Assembly: GCA_030152805.1 (NCBI GenBank)
Contig: JASLIG010000073.1
Location: 1 to 52,666, forward strand
Direction of reading: 5' to 3'
From: Solirubrobacterales bacterium
GTDB lineage: Bacteria > Actinomycetota > Thermoleophilia > Solirubrobacterales > 70-9
Length of the DNA: 52,666 bases
Shown in pieces: positions 17,264 to 25,222 of the stretch. The notes beneath the pieces were generated by a model. The model was not told the origin of the DNA. It worked only from the letters and a program-made list of their open reading frames with translations, and did not search any database. Numbering within the stretch: the stretch's first letter is position 1; each line of letters opens with the position of its first letter. The position numbers and the translations under genes were made by a program.

Positions 17264-18742
17264 TTACGCGGCGCCGCCCGCTGAGTCGGCAACGGGCTTG
17301 GCCCAGTCGCGCGAGCGCTCGAGGGCGCGGTGCCAGCCGGCGAGCAGCGAGGCGCGCTCGTCCTCGCCCATAGCCGGTTCATAGCGCGCCGCCTCGCGCC
17401 AGAGCGCATCCACCTGGGCCAGGCTCCAGCCTCCGGTCGCGATCCCGGCCAGGTAGGCGGCGCCAAGCGCGGTCGTCTCCGCAACCTCCGGCACGACCAC
17501 CTCCGCACCCAGCAGATCGGCCTGGAACTGCATCAACCAGCGATTGCCGACGGCGCCGCCGTCGGCCTTGAGCCGGTCGAGCCGCTCGCCGCCGGCGACC
17601 TCCTCGGCCCGTACGGCGTCAACCGTCTGGAAGGCGATCGCCTCGAGCGCGGCGCGGGCGAGGTGGGCGCGACCGCTGCCCCGGGTGAGGCCGACGATCG
17701 TGCCGCGGGCGTAAGGATCCCAGTGCGGTGAGCCGAGCCCGGTCAGCGCCGGAACGAAGTAGACGCCGTCGTTGCCGTCGAGCGAGGCCGCCAGCGCCTC
17801 GGTCTCCTCGGCCCGCTCTATCAGGCCGAGGCCGTCGCGCAGCCACTGGACGGCGGCGCCGGTGACGAAGATCGAGGCCTCGAGCGCATAGGCGTTCCGC
17901 TCCTCCGTCCCGCAGGCCACCGTCGCCAGCAGGCCCTCGCCCGGATCGGCGACCTCCTCGCCGGTGTTGAGTAGCACGAAACTGCCGGTGCCGTAGGTGT
18001 TCTTGGCGCTGCCAGGGCGATGACAGGCCTGCCCGAAGAGGGCGGCCTGCTGATCGCCGGCGATCCCAGCCACCGGCACTTCGCCGCCGAACTCCGAGGT
18101 GGCGCCGTAGAGGTGGGCCGAAGGCAGCGGCTCCGGCAGCCGGGCCGGATCGACGCCGAGCAGCGCGCAGAGCTCCTCGTCCCAGGCGAGGCGATGGATG
18201 TCGAAGAGCATCGTGCGCGACGCGTTGGTGTGGTCGGTCGCGTGGCGGCCGGTCAGCTTGAAGAGCAGCCAGGAATCGACCGTGCCGAAAACGGCCCGAT
18301 CGGCACCCTCCGCGTTGCGAAGAAGCCACTCGATCTTGGTGGCGGAGAAGTAGGGATCGAGGACGAGACCGGTCCGCTCGCGCACCAGCGGCTCGTGGCC
18401 CGCGGCGCGCAGCTCCTCGCAGCGCCCCGCGGTGCGGCGGTCCTGCCAGACCAGCGCACGGTGGACCGGCTCGCCCGTGCTCGGGTCCCAGGCGACGACG
18501 GTCTCGCGCTGGTTGGTAATCCCAATTGCCTCGAGGTCGCCCCCCTGGATGCCAGCGTCGGCGATCGCCTGCGCGGCCACCCGGCGGGTGACATCCCAGA
18601 TTTCAGCCGCGTCGTGCTCGACCCAACCGGGGCGCGGGAAGTGCTGCTCGAACTCGGAGTAGGCGCGGCCGGCGATGCGGCCTTCGGCGTCGAAGACGAG
18701 GCAGGTCGTGCCCGTCGTCCCCTGGTCGATCGCGAGGATCAG
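17264..18742 (-). CDS. glpK: Glycerol kinase
   Basis: 492 aa (E. coli enzyme 502). It phosphorylates glycerol to glycerol-3-phosphate. FGGY-kinase motifs: DQGTTGTTCLVFDAEGR at the very N-terminus (phosphate loop), GITNQRETVVAWD, ALVWQDRRT, GIAGDQQAALFGQ, NTYGTGSFVLLNTG, GLGSPHWDPYARG and LKADGGAVGNRWLMQFQ. The phosphate loop starts only six residues after a CTG at 18742 that overlaps the TGA of the TetR gene. No in-frame ATG, GTG or TTG exists in at least the preceding 30 codons, so CTG is the apparent start. GGGG lies eight bases before it. It forms an operon with the upstream TetR gene. Confidence 0.92.
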   Translation of the reverse strand: MILAIDQGTTGTTCLVFDAEGRIAGRAYSEFEQHFPRPGWVEHDAAEIWDVTRRVAAQAIADAGIQGGDLEAIGITNQRETVVAWDPSTGEPVHRALVWQDRRTAGRCEELRAAGHEPLVRERTGLVLDPYFSATKIEWLLRNAEGADRAVFGTVDSWLLFKLTGRHATDHTNASRTMLFDIHRLAWDEELCALLGVDPARLPEPLPSAHLYGATSEFGGEVPVAGIAGDQQAALFGQACHRPGSAKNTYGTGSFVLLNTGEEVADPGEGLLATVACGTEERNAYALEASIFVTGAAVQWLRDGLGLIERAEETEALAASLDGNDGVYFVPALTGLGSPHWDPYARGTIVGLTRGSGRAHLARAALEAIAFQTVDAVRAEEVAGGERLDRLKADGGAVGNRWLMQFQADLLGAEVVVPEVAETTALGAAYLAGIATGGWSLAQVDALWREAARYEPAMGEDERASLLAGWHRALERSRDWAKPVADSAGGAA

Positions 18743-19311
18743 CGAGAGACCCCGCGCACGATCGTCAGCAGGCCCTCGGCGACGCCGCTTGCATCCTCGC
18801 TGCCGGTGCCGAGCCGGCGCAGCCCCATTCCGTACATCAGCGCCACGATCGTGCGCGCGTGCCGGGCCGGCTCAGGCACCTCGAGCATCTCCAGTGCCGC
18901 CGCGGCGACCCCCTCGTAGGCCTCGAAGCAGCGCTCCGAGGCCTCGCGCAGGGCGGGATCGCGCGCCGCCTGCAGGTGCAGCTCAATCTCGGCCAGCTGC
19001 TGTATCCGGTTGCTCGATTCCTCGACCACGCGCTCGACTTCGGCCGCAGCCTGCTCGACGCTGGGCTGGCGGCGGCGCAGCTCGGCGGCGATTTCCTCCT
19101 GGCGCACAACCTCTTCGCCGACGAAGAGCAGCAGGCTCTCACGCAGCAGGTCGACCTGGCTGGGGAAGTGGTAGGTGAGCGAGCCGAGCGCCACGTCAGC
19201 GGCGGCGGCAACGCGGCGGTTGGTCACAGCCGGCACGCCCTCGCCACCGATCAACTCGATCGTGGCACGCAGGATTCGTTCGCGGGTGTCGGTGGGCGCG
19301 ACGGTGGCCAA
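18739..19311 (-). CDS. TetR-family transcriptional repressor
   Basis: 190 aa from TTG at 19311. The N-terminal helix-turn-helix is canonical: TRERILRATIELIGGEGVPA, VTNRRVAAAADVALGSLTYH, FPSQVDLLRESL. The C-terminal ligand domain is unassigned. The gene is co-transcribed with glpK (CTGA overlap) and divergent from the amidase. The intergenic region holds a perfect 16-bp palindrome (19341-19356) that is a typical TetR operator, so autoregulation and control of the amidase-cupin pair are likely (inference). Confidence 0.9.
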   Translation of the reverse strand: MATVAPTDTRERILRATIELIGGEGVPAVTNRRVAAAADVALGSLTYHFPSQVDLLRESLLLFVGEEVVRQEEIAAELRRRQPSVEQAAAEVERVVEESSNRIQQLAEIELHLQAARDPALREASERCFEAYEGVAAAALEMLEVPEPARHARTIVALMYGMGLRRLGTGSEDASGVAEGLLTIVRGVSR

Positions 19312-19340
19312 GAAGCGCCAGCCTACCCCTTTCGCTTATC

Positions 19341-19356
19341 GTTCGTTCGAACGAAC
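19341..19356. promoter_or_regulatory. Perfect 16-bp palindrome, probable TetR operator
   Basis: GTTCGTTCGAACGAAC reads identically on both strands. It lies 30 bp upstream of the TetR start and 33 bp upstream of the amidase start, the usual place for an autoregulated divergent TetR site. No other copy was noticed in the window. Confidence 0.75.
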
Positions 19357-19388
19357 AGGACTCTGCACCGGCGAGGGAGGCACCTAGA

Positions 19389-20792
19389 TTGACGACGGCG
19401 ACGGAAACGAAGAACCCGGGCCTGCAAGAGCAGGTACTGCTGCTACGGGGGGGAGAGGCCACCTCTCGCCAGTTGGTCGAGGAGGCGCTGGCGCGGGCCG
19501 AGGCCGCACGGGAGACCCTCAACGCATTTCGCGTCATTTGCGCCGAGGAAGCGCTCGCCGCCGCCGATGCGGCCGACCGCCACCTCGCATCCGGCGAGGA
19601 CGCGCCGCTGCTCGGCGTGCCGGTGGCGATCAAGGACGACGTCGACCTCAACGGCCACACGACACCCTTTGGCTGCGGCGGCGGCAAGCCGGCGGTGCGC
19701 GATGCCGAGGCGGTGCGGAGGCTGCGCGAGGCGGGCGCGATCGTGATCGGCAAGACCCATGCGCCCGAGGTGGGTCTTTGGCACTTCACCGAGACCCCGC
19801 TGCACGGCGCCACCCGCAATCCCTGGCACACCGACCACACCCCGGGAGGTTCCAGCGGCGGCGCCGCGGCGGCGGTCGCGGCCGGGGTCGTGCCGGCGGC
19901 GATCGGCTCCGACGGCGCCGGCTCGATTCGTATTCCCGCCGCCTGGACCGGGCTGGTCGGACTGAAGCCCCAGCGTGGGCGCATCTCCACCTGGCCCGAC
20001 CCCGAGTCCTTCAACGGGCTCAGTTGCTTCGGCCCGCTGGCCAGATCCACCGGCGACGCCGCCCTCCTGCTCGACGCCATCCACGGCAACGTCCCCGCCG
20101 ACCTGCACAAGCCCGAGGCGCCGGAGGAGTCCTTTGCCGCCGCCGCGGCCCGGGAGCCCGGACGCCTTCGCATCGCCATCTCCTTTGCCACCCCGTTCGG
20201 GGTGCCCAGCGCGGTGAGCCGCGAGCACCGAACGGCGATAGAGGACTTCGCCGAGCGGCTCGGCGACCTGGGTCACGAGATCGTTCGTGCCGATCCCGAC
20301 TACGGCCTGGTCGGTCCTGCCGTGGTCGCGCGGGGCGAGGCGGGCGTCGAGGAATGGCTCCACGCTCACGGCGAAGATCGCGCCGGCCTGGAGCCGCGCA
20401 CGCGGACCGCCGCTCGCATCGGCAAGGCGTTGAGCGGGCTGCCGCTGCGGCTCTCGCGCGCCGCGGAGCCGAGCATGCGGCGGCGGGTCGGCCGCGTCTT
20501 CGAGCGCTGCGACGTCGTCCTCACCCCCACCACGGCGAAGCCGCCCCCGCGCATCGGCGCCCTCGAGGGACGCGGCTACTGGAAGACCGGCAACACGGCG
20601 AGCGCGATCTGCCCCTTCGCCTTCGCCTGGAACGTCGTCGGCTGGCCCGGGATCAGCGTCCCGGCGGGACTGACCTCGACCGGACTGCCGATCGGCGCCC
20701 AGCTGCTCGGGCGCGAAAACGACGAGGCGACGCTGCTCTCGCTGGCCGGCCAGGTCGAGCGCGCCGAAGGGGGCTGGCCTCAGCCCGACTAG
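19389..20792 (+). CDS. Amidase signature family hydrolase
   Basis: 467 aa from TTG at 19389, with a strong AGGGAGG site upstream. The Ser-cisSer-Lys triad is visible: Lys in VAIKDDVDL (about residue 81) and the Gly/Ser block TPGGSSGGAAAAVAAGVVPA (about 150-169), followed by IGSDGAGSIRIPAAWTGLVG. Members hydrolyse amides, nitrile-derived amides or aryl-acylamides, or serve as GatA. The lack of GatB/GatC neighbours and the internal sequence argue for a catabolic amidase. It is the first gene of a plus-strand unit with the cupin, facing the TetR-glpK unit across the palindrome. Confidence 0.9.
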   Translation: MTTATETKNPGLQEQVLLLRGGEATSRQLVEEALARAEAARETLNAFRVICAEEALAAADAADRHLASGEDAPLLGVPVAIKDDVDLNGHTTPFGCGGGKPAVRDAEAVRRLREAGAIVIGKTHAPEVGLWHFTETPLHGATRNPWHTDHTPGGSSGGAAAAVAAGVVPAAIGSDGAGSIRIPAAWTGLVGLKPQRGRISTWPDPESFNGLSCFGPLARSTGDAALLLDAIHGNVPADLHKPEAPEESFAAAAAREPGRLRIAISFATPFGVPSAVSREHRTAIEDFAERLGDLGHEIVRADPDYGLVGPAVVARGEAGVEEWLHAHGEDRAGLEPRTRTAARIGKALSGLPLRLSRAAEPSMRRRVGRVFERCDVVLTPTTAKPPPRIGALEGRGYWKTGNTASAICPFAFAWNVVGWPGISVPAGLTSTGLPIGAQLLGRENDEATLLSLAGQVERAEGGWPQPD

Positions 20793-20886
20793 GCACAGCC
20801 TGCAGTAAAAAGAGGGGCGCCCATTCGACAGCGGGTGTACGGTCACGGTCGGGGCAGGGACGAACTCCACGCAAGGAGGTCCCAAA

Positions 20887-21249
20887 ATGGCAGCAGCCGA
20901 AGTCAAGCGGTTCGATTCGCCCGACGAGACCCGGCCGTTCGAGGGAAAGGGCCAGGCCAAGGTGGTGCAGCTCGCCGGCCACGCGGTTGCGGAAGGCACG
21001 TTCGAGGCGGGCTGGAAGTGGTCGGAGAACGTAAAGCCGATTGCCGGCACCGATTCCTGCCAGGTCGCTCACTTCGCCTACGTTCTTTCCGGCAGCATGC
21101 GGATCTACATGGACGATGGCTCGGAGATCGAAGCCAAGGCCGGTGACGTCGTCGCGATCCCGCCCGGCCACGACGCCGAGGTCGTCGGTCCCGAGGCCTG
21201 CGTGATGATCGATTTTGGCGAGATCGGCGACTACGCGAAGCGCGGTTGA
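20887..21249 (+). CDS. Cupin-domain protein
   Basis: 120 aa single-domain cupin. VAHFAYVLSGSMRIYMDDGS and AKAGDVVAIPPGHDAEVVG are the two conserved cupin motifs, and the fold is a small beta barrel. Of the usual metal ligands only part is present (His in VAHFAYV and in PPGHDAEV), so metal binding is uncertain. The ATG has a near-perfect AAGGAGGT ribosome-binding site, the strongest seen in the window, implying high expression. Function unknown; probably co-regulated with the amidase 95 bp upstream. Confidence 0.82.
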   Translation: MAAAEVKRFDSPDETRPFEGKGQAKVVQLAGHAVAEGTFEAGWKWSENVKPIAGTDSCQVAHFAYVLSGSMRIYMDDGSEIEAKAGDVVAIPPGHDAEVVGPEACVMIDFGEIGDYAKRG

Positions 21250-21254
21250 GCCCC

Positions 21255-21974
21255 TCAACCGCGCCGGCGGCGAGATAGGTAGGCCCGAGAGAAATCGACG
21301 AGCTGGCGGGCGCGGTGGACGAAGCCGGCGAGGGTGCGGCCGCTGGCGCGGTGGGAGAGGTCGAGCTCGTACTCGCCCACCCGGTAGCCGGCGCGCACGG
21401 CGTCGACGGTCATGCCCAGCTCCATCCCGTATCCACGCGCGAAGGGCAGGACGGCGCGGAGCACCTCCAGCCGCATCGCCCGCTGCCCCGAGATCGGCGC
21501 CCGCGCCTCGAAGCCGCAGAGCCGTTCGATCGCCCAGCCGGCGAAGCCGAGCGCCAGGCCGAAGCCGCCGCCGACCCGGCTCCGGAACGCCGCCACCGCT
21601 AGATCGCACTCCACAGCCTCAACCGCGCGAACGAGCGGAGCGAGCGCGCCTGCCGAGCCGTCGAGGTCGCCGTCGCAGAGGAGGACAAGCGGAGGTGGCT
21701 CTCCCTCGCTCAGCATCGCTTCCGCCGCCGCGGTCACGTTCGCTCCCTTGCCGTGCGGCCTGCCGCGGCTGACGACTTTCGCGCCGCCGGCCATGGCCAG
21801 CTCTGCGGTGCCGTCGGTGGAGGCGTCGTCGGCGACCCAGATCGCTGCGCCCGGGAAGGCGCCCCGCAGCGCCGCGATCGTGCCGCCGATGCAGTCGGCC
21901 TCGTCGCGGGCGGCGACGATCACGGCCAGGTCGGGGGCCGCATCCGGATCCAACCTTGGTCGCTCCGCCGTCAC
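21255..21974 (-). CDS. Glycosyltransferase family 2
   Basis: 239 aa from GTG at 21974. The GT-A nucleotide-sugar fold is recognisable: DLAVIVAARDEADCIGGTIA, AIWVADDASTDGTAELA and LLCDGDLDGSAGALAPLV, with the metal-binding D-x-D as DGDLDG. A C-terminal RQLVDFSRAYLSRRRR tail is basic. It is probably a cytoplasmic enzyme using UDP- or GDP-sugars, perhaps on a polyprenyl phosphate (dolichyl-phosphate-like GT2); the substrate is unknown. It converges on the cupin gene with a 5-bp gap and diverges from the biotin-carrier gene with a 21-bp gap. Confidence 0.85.
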   Translation of the reverse strand: MTAERPRLDPDAAPDLAVIVAARDEADCIGGTIAALRGAFPGAAIWVADDASTDGTAELAMAGGAKVVSRGRPHGKGANVTAAAEAMLSEGEPPPLVLLCDGDLDGSAGALAPLVRAVEAVECDLAVAAFRSRVGGGFGLALGFAGWAIERLCGFEARAPISGQRAMRLEVLRAVLPFARGYGMELGMTVDAVRAGYRVGEYELDLSHRASGRTLAGFVHRARQLVDFSRAYLSRRRRG

Positions 21975-21995
21975 GCACGGATATTCTCCCCCGCC

Positions 21996-22205
21996 ATGGA
22001 CATCGAGGCGCACATCACGGGCAACGTCTGGAAAATCGAGGTCGCGATCGGGGACACGGTCGAGGACGGGGACACGGTGGTAATCCTCGAGTCGATGAAG
22101 ATGGAGATCCCGGTCGAGGCCGAAGACGACGGCACCGTCAAGGAGATTCGCTGCGAGGAGGGCCAGTCGGTCAGCGAAGGCGACGTCCTCGTAGTGCTGG
22201 AGTGA
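21996..22205 (+). CDS. Stand-alone biotin carboxyl carrier domain protein
   Basis: 69 aa consisting only of the biotinyl/lipoyl fold. The biotinylation motif is ILESMKMEIPV (Lys in ESMKME, about residue 37), framed by the DTVEDGDTVV and EGQSVSEGDVLVVLE repeats. Such short proteins act as the carrier subunit of acyl-CoA or acetyl-CoA carboxylases. It ends in GTGA, overlapping the start of an enoyl-CoA hydratase. It is a candidate partner for the carboxyltransferase at 1867-3459, and the biotin needed is made by the bio genes downstream (inference). Confidence 0.9.
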   Translation: MDIEAHITGNVWKIEVAIGDTVEDGDTVVILESMKMEIPVEAEDDGTVKEIRCEEGQSVSEGDVLVVLE

Positions 22206-23008
22206 ACGAGCAGCTAGCCGGCGGCAAGCTCCTCCTCGACTCCCCTGCCGAGGCGGTCGTTCGCCTCCGCATCTCCAATCCGGAGCGGCGCAACGCGCTC
22301 GACCACGAGATCCTCGATGCGCTGGCCGAGACCCTGCCGCGCCTCGACCAGGGGATCGAGACCCGCTGCCTGCTGATCACCGGCGCGCCGCCGGTCTTCT
22401 CCGCCGGCTACGACATCGCCTCGATTCCCTCGGAGACCTTCGAGCGCGACGCCGAGGCGCTGGTAGCGCACCCGTTCCACGCCGCAATGGAGGCGCTCGC
22501 CGGGCACCCCTGGCCGACGGTGGCGGCGATCAACGGCGCCTGCGTCGGCGGCGGCCTGGAGCTGGCGATCACCTGTGACCTGCGGATCGGCGCCGCCGGC
22601 GCGAGACTCGGCATGCCGCCGGTCAAGCTCGGCCTCGTCTACTCCCACACAGGCCTGCGCAAGTTCATCGACACGATCGGCCTCGCTCGCACCAAAGAGC
22701 TCTTCCTGACCGGGCGCAACTTCGACGCCCCCCGCGCCGCTGAGATCGGCCTCGTGCACGAAGTCGTGCCCGACGAGCGCCTGGAGGAGGCGGCGATCGC
22801 GCTGGCGGCCGAGATCGCCGCCAACGCGCCGCTTTCGATGCGGGGCAACAAAAGCGCGATCGACCTGCTCGCCGCCTCGCCCGTGCTCAGCGAACAGCAG
22901 GAGGCCGGCCTGATCGCGCTGCGCGAGTCCTGCTTCGCCTCGGAGGACTTCCGCGAGGGCATCGCCGCCTTCGCCGAGAAGCGCAAGCCACTGTGGCAGG
23001 GGCGATGA
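22202..23008 (+). CDS. Enoyl-CoA hydratase/isomerase family protein
   Basis: 268 aa from GTG at 22202, which overlaps the stop of the biotin-carrier gene. Crotonase motifs: GAPPVFSAGYDIASIPSETF (oxyanion hole), INGACVGGGLELAITCDLRI with the first catalytic Glu, then LGMPPVKLGLVYS, where the second Glu position is Pro. This is the reverse of the hydratase at 3459-4241, which keeps only the second Glu. It may be an isomerase, hydrolase or decarboxylase of the crotonase superfamily rather than a classical hydratase. The following gene starts inside its stop codon (ATGA). Confidence 0.88.
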   Translation: MNEQLAGGKLLLDSPAEAVVRLRISNPERRNALDHEILDALAETLPRLDQGIETRCLLITGAPPVFSAGYDIASIPSETFERDAEALVAHPFHAAMEALAGHPWPTVAAINGACVGGGLELAITCDLRIGAAGARLGMPPVKLGLVYSHTGLRKFIDTIGLARTKELFLTGRNFDAPRAAEIGLVHEVVPDERLEEAAIALAAEIAANAPLSMRGNKSAIDLLAASPVLSEQQEAGLIALRESCFASEDFREGIAAFAEKRKPLWQGR

Positions 23009-23652
23009 GCCCGGCGCGTGGGAGCACCGCCCGCAAGCGCCTCGCGGCCTCCGACCCGACGATGGCGGCGCTGATCGAACGGCTCGGCAAGATCGACATC
23101 GCGACGAGGCTGCAGCGGCGCAGCGAGGAGCGCCCGGCCGACGCCTACGGGGCGCTGCTGCGGGCGATCGTCGGGCAGCAGCTCTCGACCAAGGCGGCGC
23201 GCACGATCTACGGCCGCGTGCTCGAGATCTTCGGTGGCGCCACCCCCTCGCCCGCGCAACTGCTCGAAGCCGACGAAGCGGATCTGCGCGCCGCCGGGCT
23301 CTCCGGCCGCAAGGTCGAGTACGTCCGCGATCTCGCCGCGCACGTGCTCGATGGCGAGCTCGAGCTCGAGCTCCTCGATCAGCTCTCGGACGAGGAGGTG
23401 ATCGAGGAGATCGTCGCCGTGCGCGGCCTTGGAGTTTGGACGGCCGAGATGTTCCTGCTCTTCCACCTGGAACGGCCCGACGTCCTCTCCGGTGGGGACC
23501 TCGGCATCCGCAAGGCGGTCCAGATCGAGTACGGGCTGGAGGAGATGCCGGCACCGGCGCGGGTGCTCGAGATCGGCGAGCCCTGGCGACCCCACCGCAG
23601 CCTCGCATCGCTCTACCTCTGGGAGTCGCTCGCAAATACGCCCGTCGATTGA
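23005..23652 (+). CDS. HhH-GPD base-excision DNA glycosylase (AlkA-like)
   Basis: 215 aa. RAIVGQQLSTKAARTIYGRV, a helix-hairpin-helix VIEEIVAVRGLGVWTAEMFL and the catalytic Asp in VLSGGDLGIRKAVQ (about residue 165) are diagnostic of 3-methyladenine DNA glycosylase II. It removes alkylated bases from DNA. There are no FeS cysteines, so it is not EndoIII/MutY. ATG overlaps the upstream stop (ATGA). Its position behind an enoyl-CoA hydratase gene appears incidental. Confidence 0.9.
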   Translation: MSPARGSTARKRLAASDPTMAALIERLGKIDIATRLQRRSEERPADAYGALLRAIVGQQLSTKAARTIYGRVLEIFGGATPSPAQLLEADEADLRAAGLSGRKVEYVRDLAAHVLDGELELELLDQLSDEEVIEEIVAVRGLGVWTAEMFLLFHLERPDVLSGGDLGIRKAVQIEYGLEEMPAPARVLEIGEPWRPHRSLASLYLWESLANTPVD

Positions 23653-23665
23653 GATCGGTGGCGCC

Positions 23666-25222
23666 GTGACCGACAAGAGACCCATGCGCCTGCGCTTCTG
23701 GCTCGGTTTCGCCGTGGCACTCGCGATTGCGATCGGCTCGGTCGCGGTGGCGCTCGTCGTGCACGCGCGCGAACGCGACAACTTCGAAGCCGCCCAGCGA
23801 AACGAAGCGGTTCGCGCGGCGCACCAGGCCGAAGCGCTGGCGGCGCTCTCGGTCGGGCAGCTCGCCAGCGCGGGGGCCTTTTACCGAGCAGAGGGTCACT
23901 TCAGCCGTCACGAGTTCGACGTCATCGCCGACTCGCTGCTGAACAGCGGGGCGCTGGCGGCGACCGCTTTCATCGAATCGGTGCCGGAGCCCGAGCGCGC
24001 GCTCTACGAACGCACCCACGGTTACCCGATCCTCGAACGCGGACCGCTCGGCGAGCTGCGGCGAGCCCGGCCGCGACCGCGCTACTTTCCCCTCACCTTC
24101 GCGGCCGCGACGGGCCTCACCGTGCAGATGCCGATCGGCTACGACGTCGGCTCGGACGCCCTGCGCGGCGCATACCTGCTGCGAGCACTCGAGACCGGTA
24201 GGCCGGCGGCAACGCCGACCATGCGCTTGCCGGTGGGTGGCACCGGGATCAACGTCTTCCGGCCCGTGTACCGCGACGGAGCGCCGACGAAAACCGCCGC
24301 CGAGCGCCGCGCCGCGCTGATCGGCTTCGCCGCCGGCGCCTTCCACGTGCCGGACCTGGCCCGCGCGGCGACCAGCGCCCTCTCCGACGGGGTCTCCGCG
24401 GCGCTGGTCGAGCGGGGACGCACCGTGACGGGCCCCGACCTTCCACGCGCCGAGTCGGCAACGGCGCCGATCAAGATCGCCGACCGATCCTGGCTGCTGG
24501 TCGTGCACGATCCGGATCGGCCCGGCGTCGACCTCTCGGTGATGATCGCGGTGGTGGGGCTGGCACTGGCCGGGATGCTGGCGGCACTGGTGCTGGTCTG
24601 GAGCCGCAGCGAGCGCATGCACGAGCTTGCCCGCGAGGCCAGCCGGGACCCCCTCACCGGCCTCAGGAATCGGCGCCGCTTCGAGGAGGACCTGCGCGCC
24701 GAGCTCGCTCGCAGCCATCGCTACGGGGTGCCGGGAGCGCTGCTGATGCTCGACCTCGACCACTTCAAGCGGGTCAACGACACCCTCGGCCACCCCGCTG
24801 GCGACCGCGTCCTCGCCGAGATCGCCGGCGTCCTTGGCAGCCGCGCCCGCGAGACCGACGTCGTCGCCCGCCTCGGCGGCGATGAGTTCGCGATAGTGCT
24901 GCCCCGCTGCGAGCCCGAGGAGGCGAAGGAGGTCGCGGCCGAGATCGCGGGGGCGATTCGCGATCGGATGGACGGTGACGGCGAGGTGCCTCCCCTCACC
25001 GCGAGCATCGGCATCGCGCCGTTCGGATCGGGCCATCGGCTGAGCTACGAAACGGTGCTGGGCCGGGCCGACACGGCCCTCTACGCGGCGAAGGGATCCG
25101 GGCGCGACGAGGTGAAAACCTTCGACTCCGCCAGCCACGGAGCCGGCGGGTCGCGTCGCAACGGCGGCCGACCCGAGCTAGCCCGGGAGGCCGTGGCGCA
25201 GTCGCAGCACACGACCGACTGA
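23666..25222 (+). CDS. Membrane diguanylate cyclase with extracellular CHASE-like sensor
   Basis: 518 aa from GTG at 23666. The first TM (about 9-30) is followed by an external domain of about 240 residues resembling CHASE (HFSRHEFDVIADSLLNSGAL, VEYxRR-like spacing, YPLTFAA-type strand). A second TM (VMIAVVGLALAGMLAALVLV) leads to a GGDEF domain. The catalytic RLGGDEFAIVLP (about 402-413) is intact, preceded by RETD, the RxxD product-inhibition site five residues upstream. It should make cyclic di-GMP from two GTP on sensing an external signal. A c-di-GMP riboswitch lies 14 kb downstream in this window. Its 3' end overlaps the convergent GH3 gene by 45 bp. Confidence 0.9.
   Translation: MTDKRPMRLRFWLGFAVALAIAIGSVAVALVVHARERDNFEAAQRNEAVRAAHQAEALAALSVGQLASAGAFYRAEGHFSRHEFDVIADSLLNSGALAATAFIESVPEPERALYERTHGYPILERGPLGELRRARPRPRYFPLTFAAATGLTVQMPIGYDVGSDALRGAYLLRALETGRPAATPTMRLPVGGTGINVFRPVYRDGAPTKTAAERRAALIGFAAGAFHVPDLARAATSALSDGVSAALVERGRTVTGPDLPRAESATAPIKIADRSWLLVVHDPDRPGVDLSVMIAVVGLALAGMLAALVLVWSRSERMHELAREASRDPLTGLRNRRRFEEDLRAELARSHRYGVPGALLMLDLDHFKRVNDTLGHPAGDRVLAEIAGVLGSRARETDVVARLGGDEFAIVLPRCEPEEAKEVAAEIAGAIRDRMDGDGEVPPLTASIGIAPFGSGHRLSYETVLGRADTALYAAKGSGRDEVKTFDSASHGAGGSRRNGGRPELAREAVAQSQHTTD

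Noticed and set aside
19443..21050. 535-codon minus-strand frame over the amidase
   Set aside because: Shadow of the amidase and cupin genes, which have intact catalytic motifs and good ribosome-binding sites.
22214..25138. Very long open frame (974 codons) on the minus strand
   Set aside because: It lies antisense to the enoyl-CoA hydratase, DNA glycosylase and GGDEF genes, which have clear domains; its translation is low-complexity Ala/Arg/Gly-rich, a usual shadow in GC-rich DNA.
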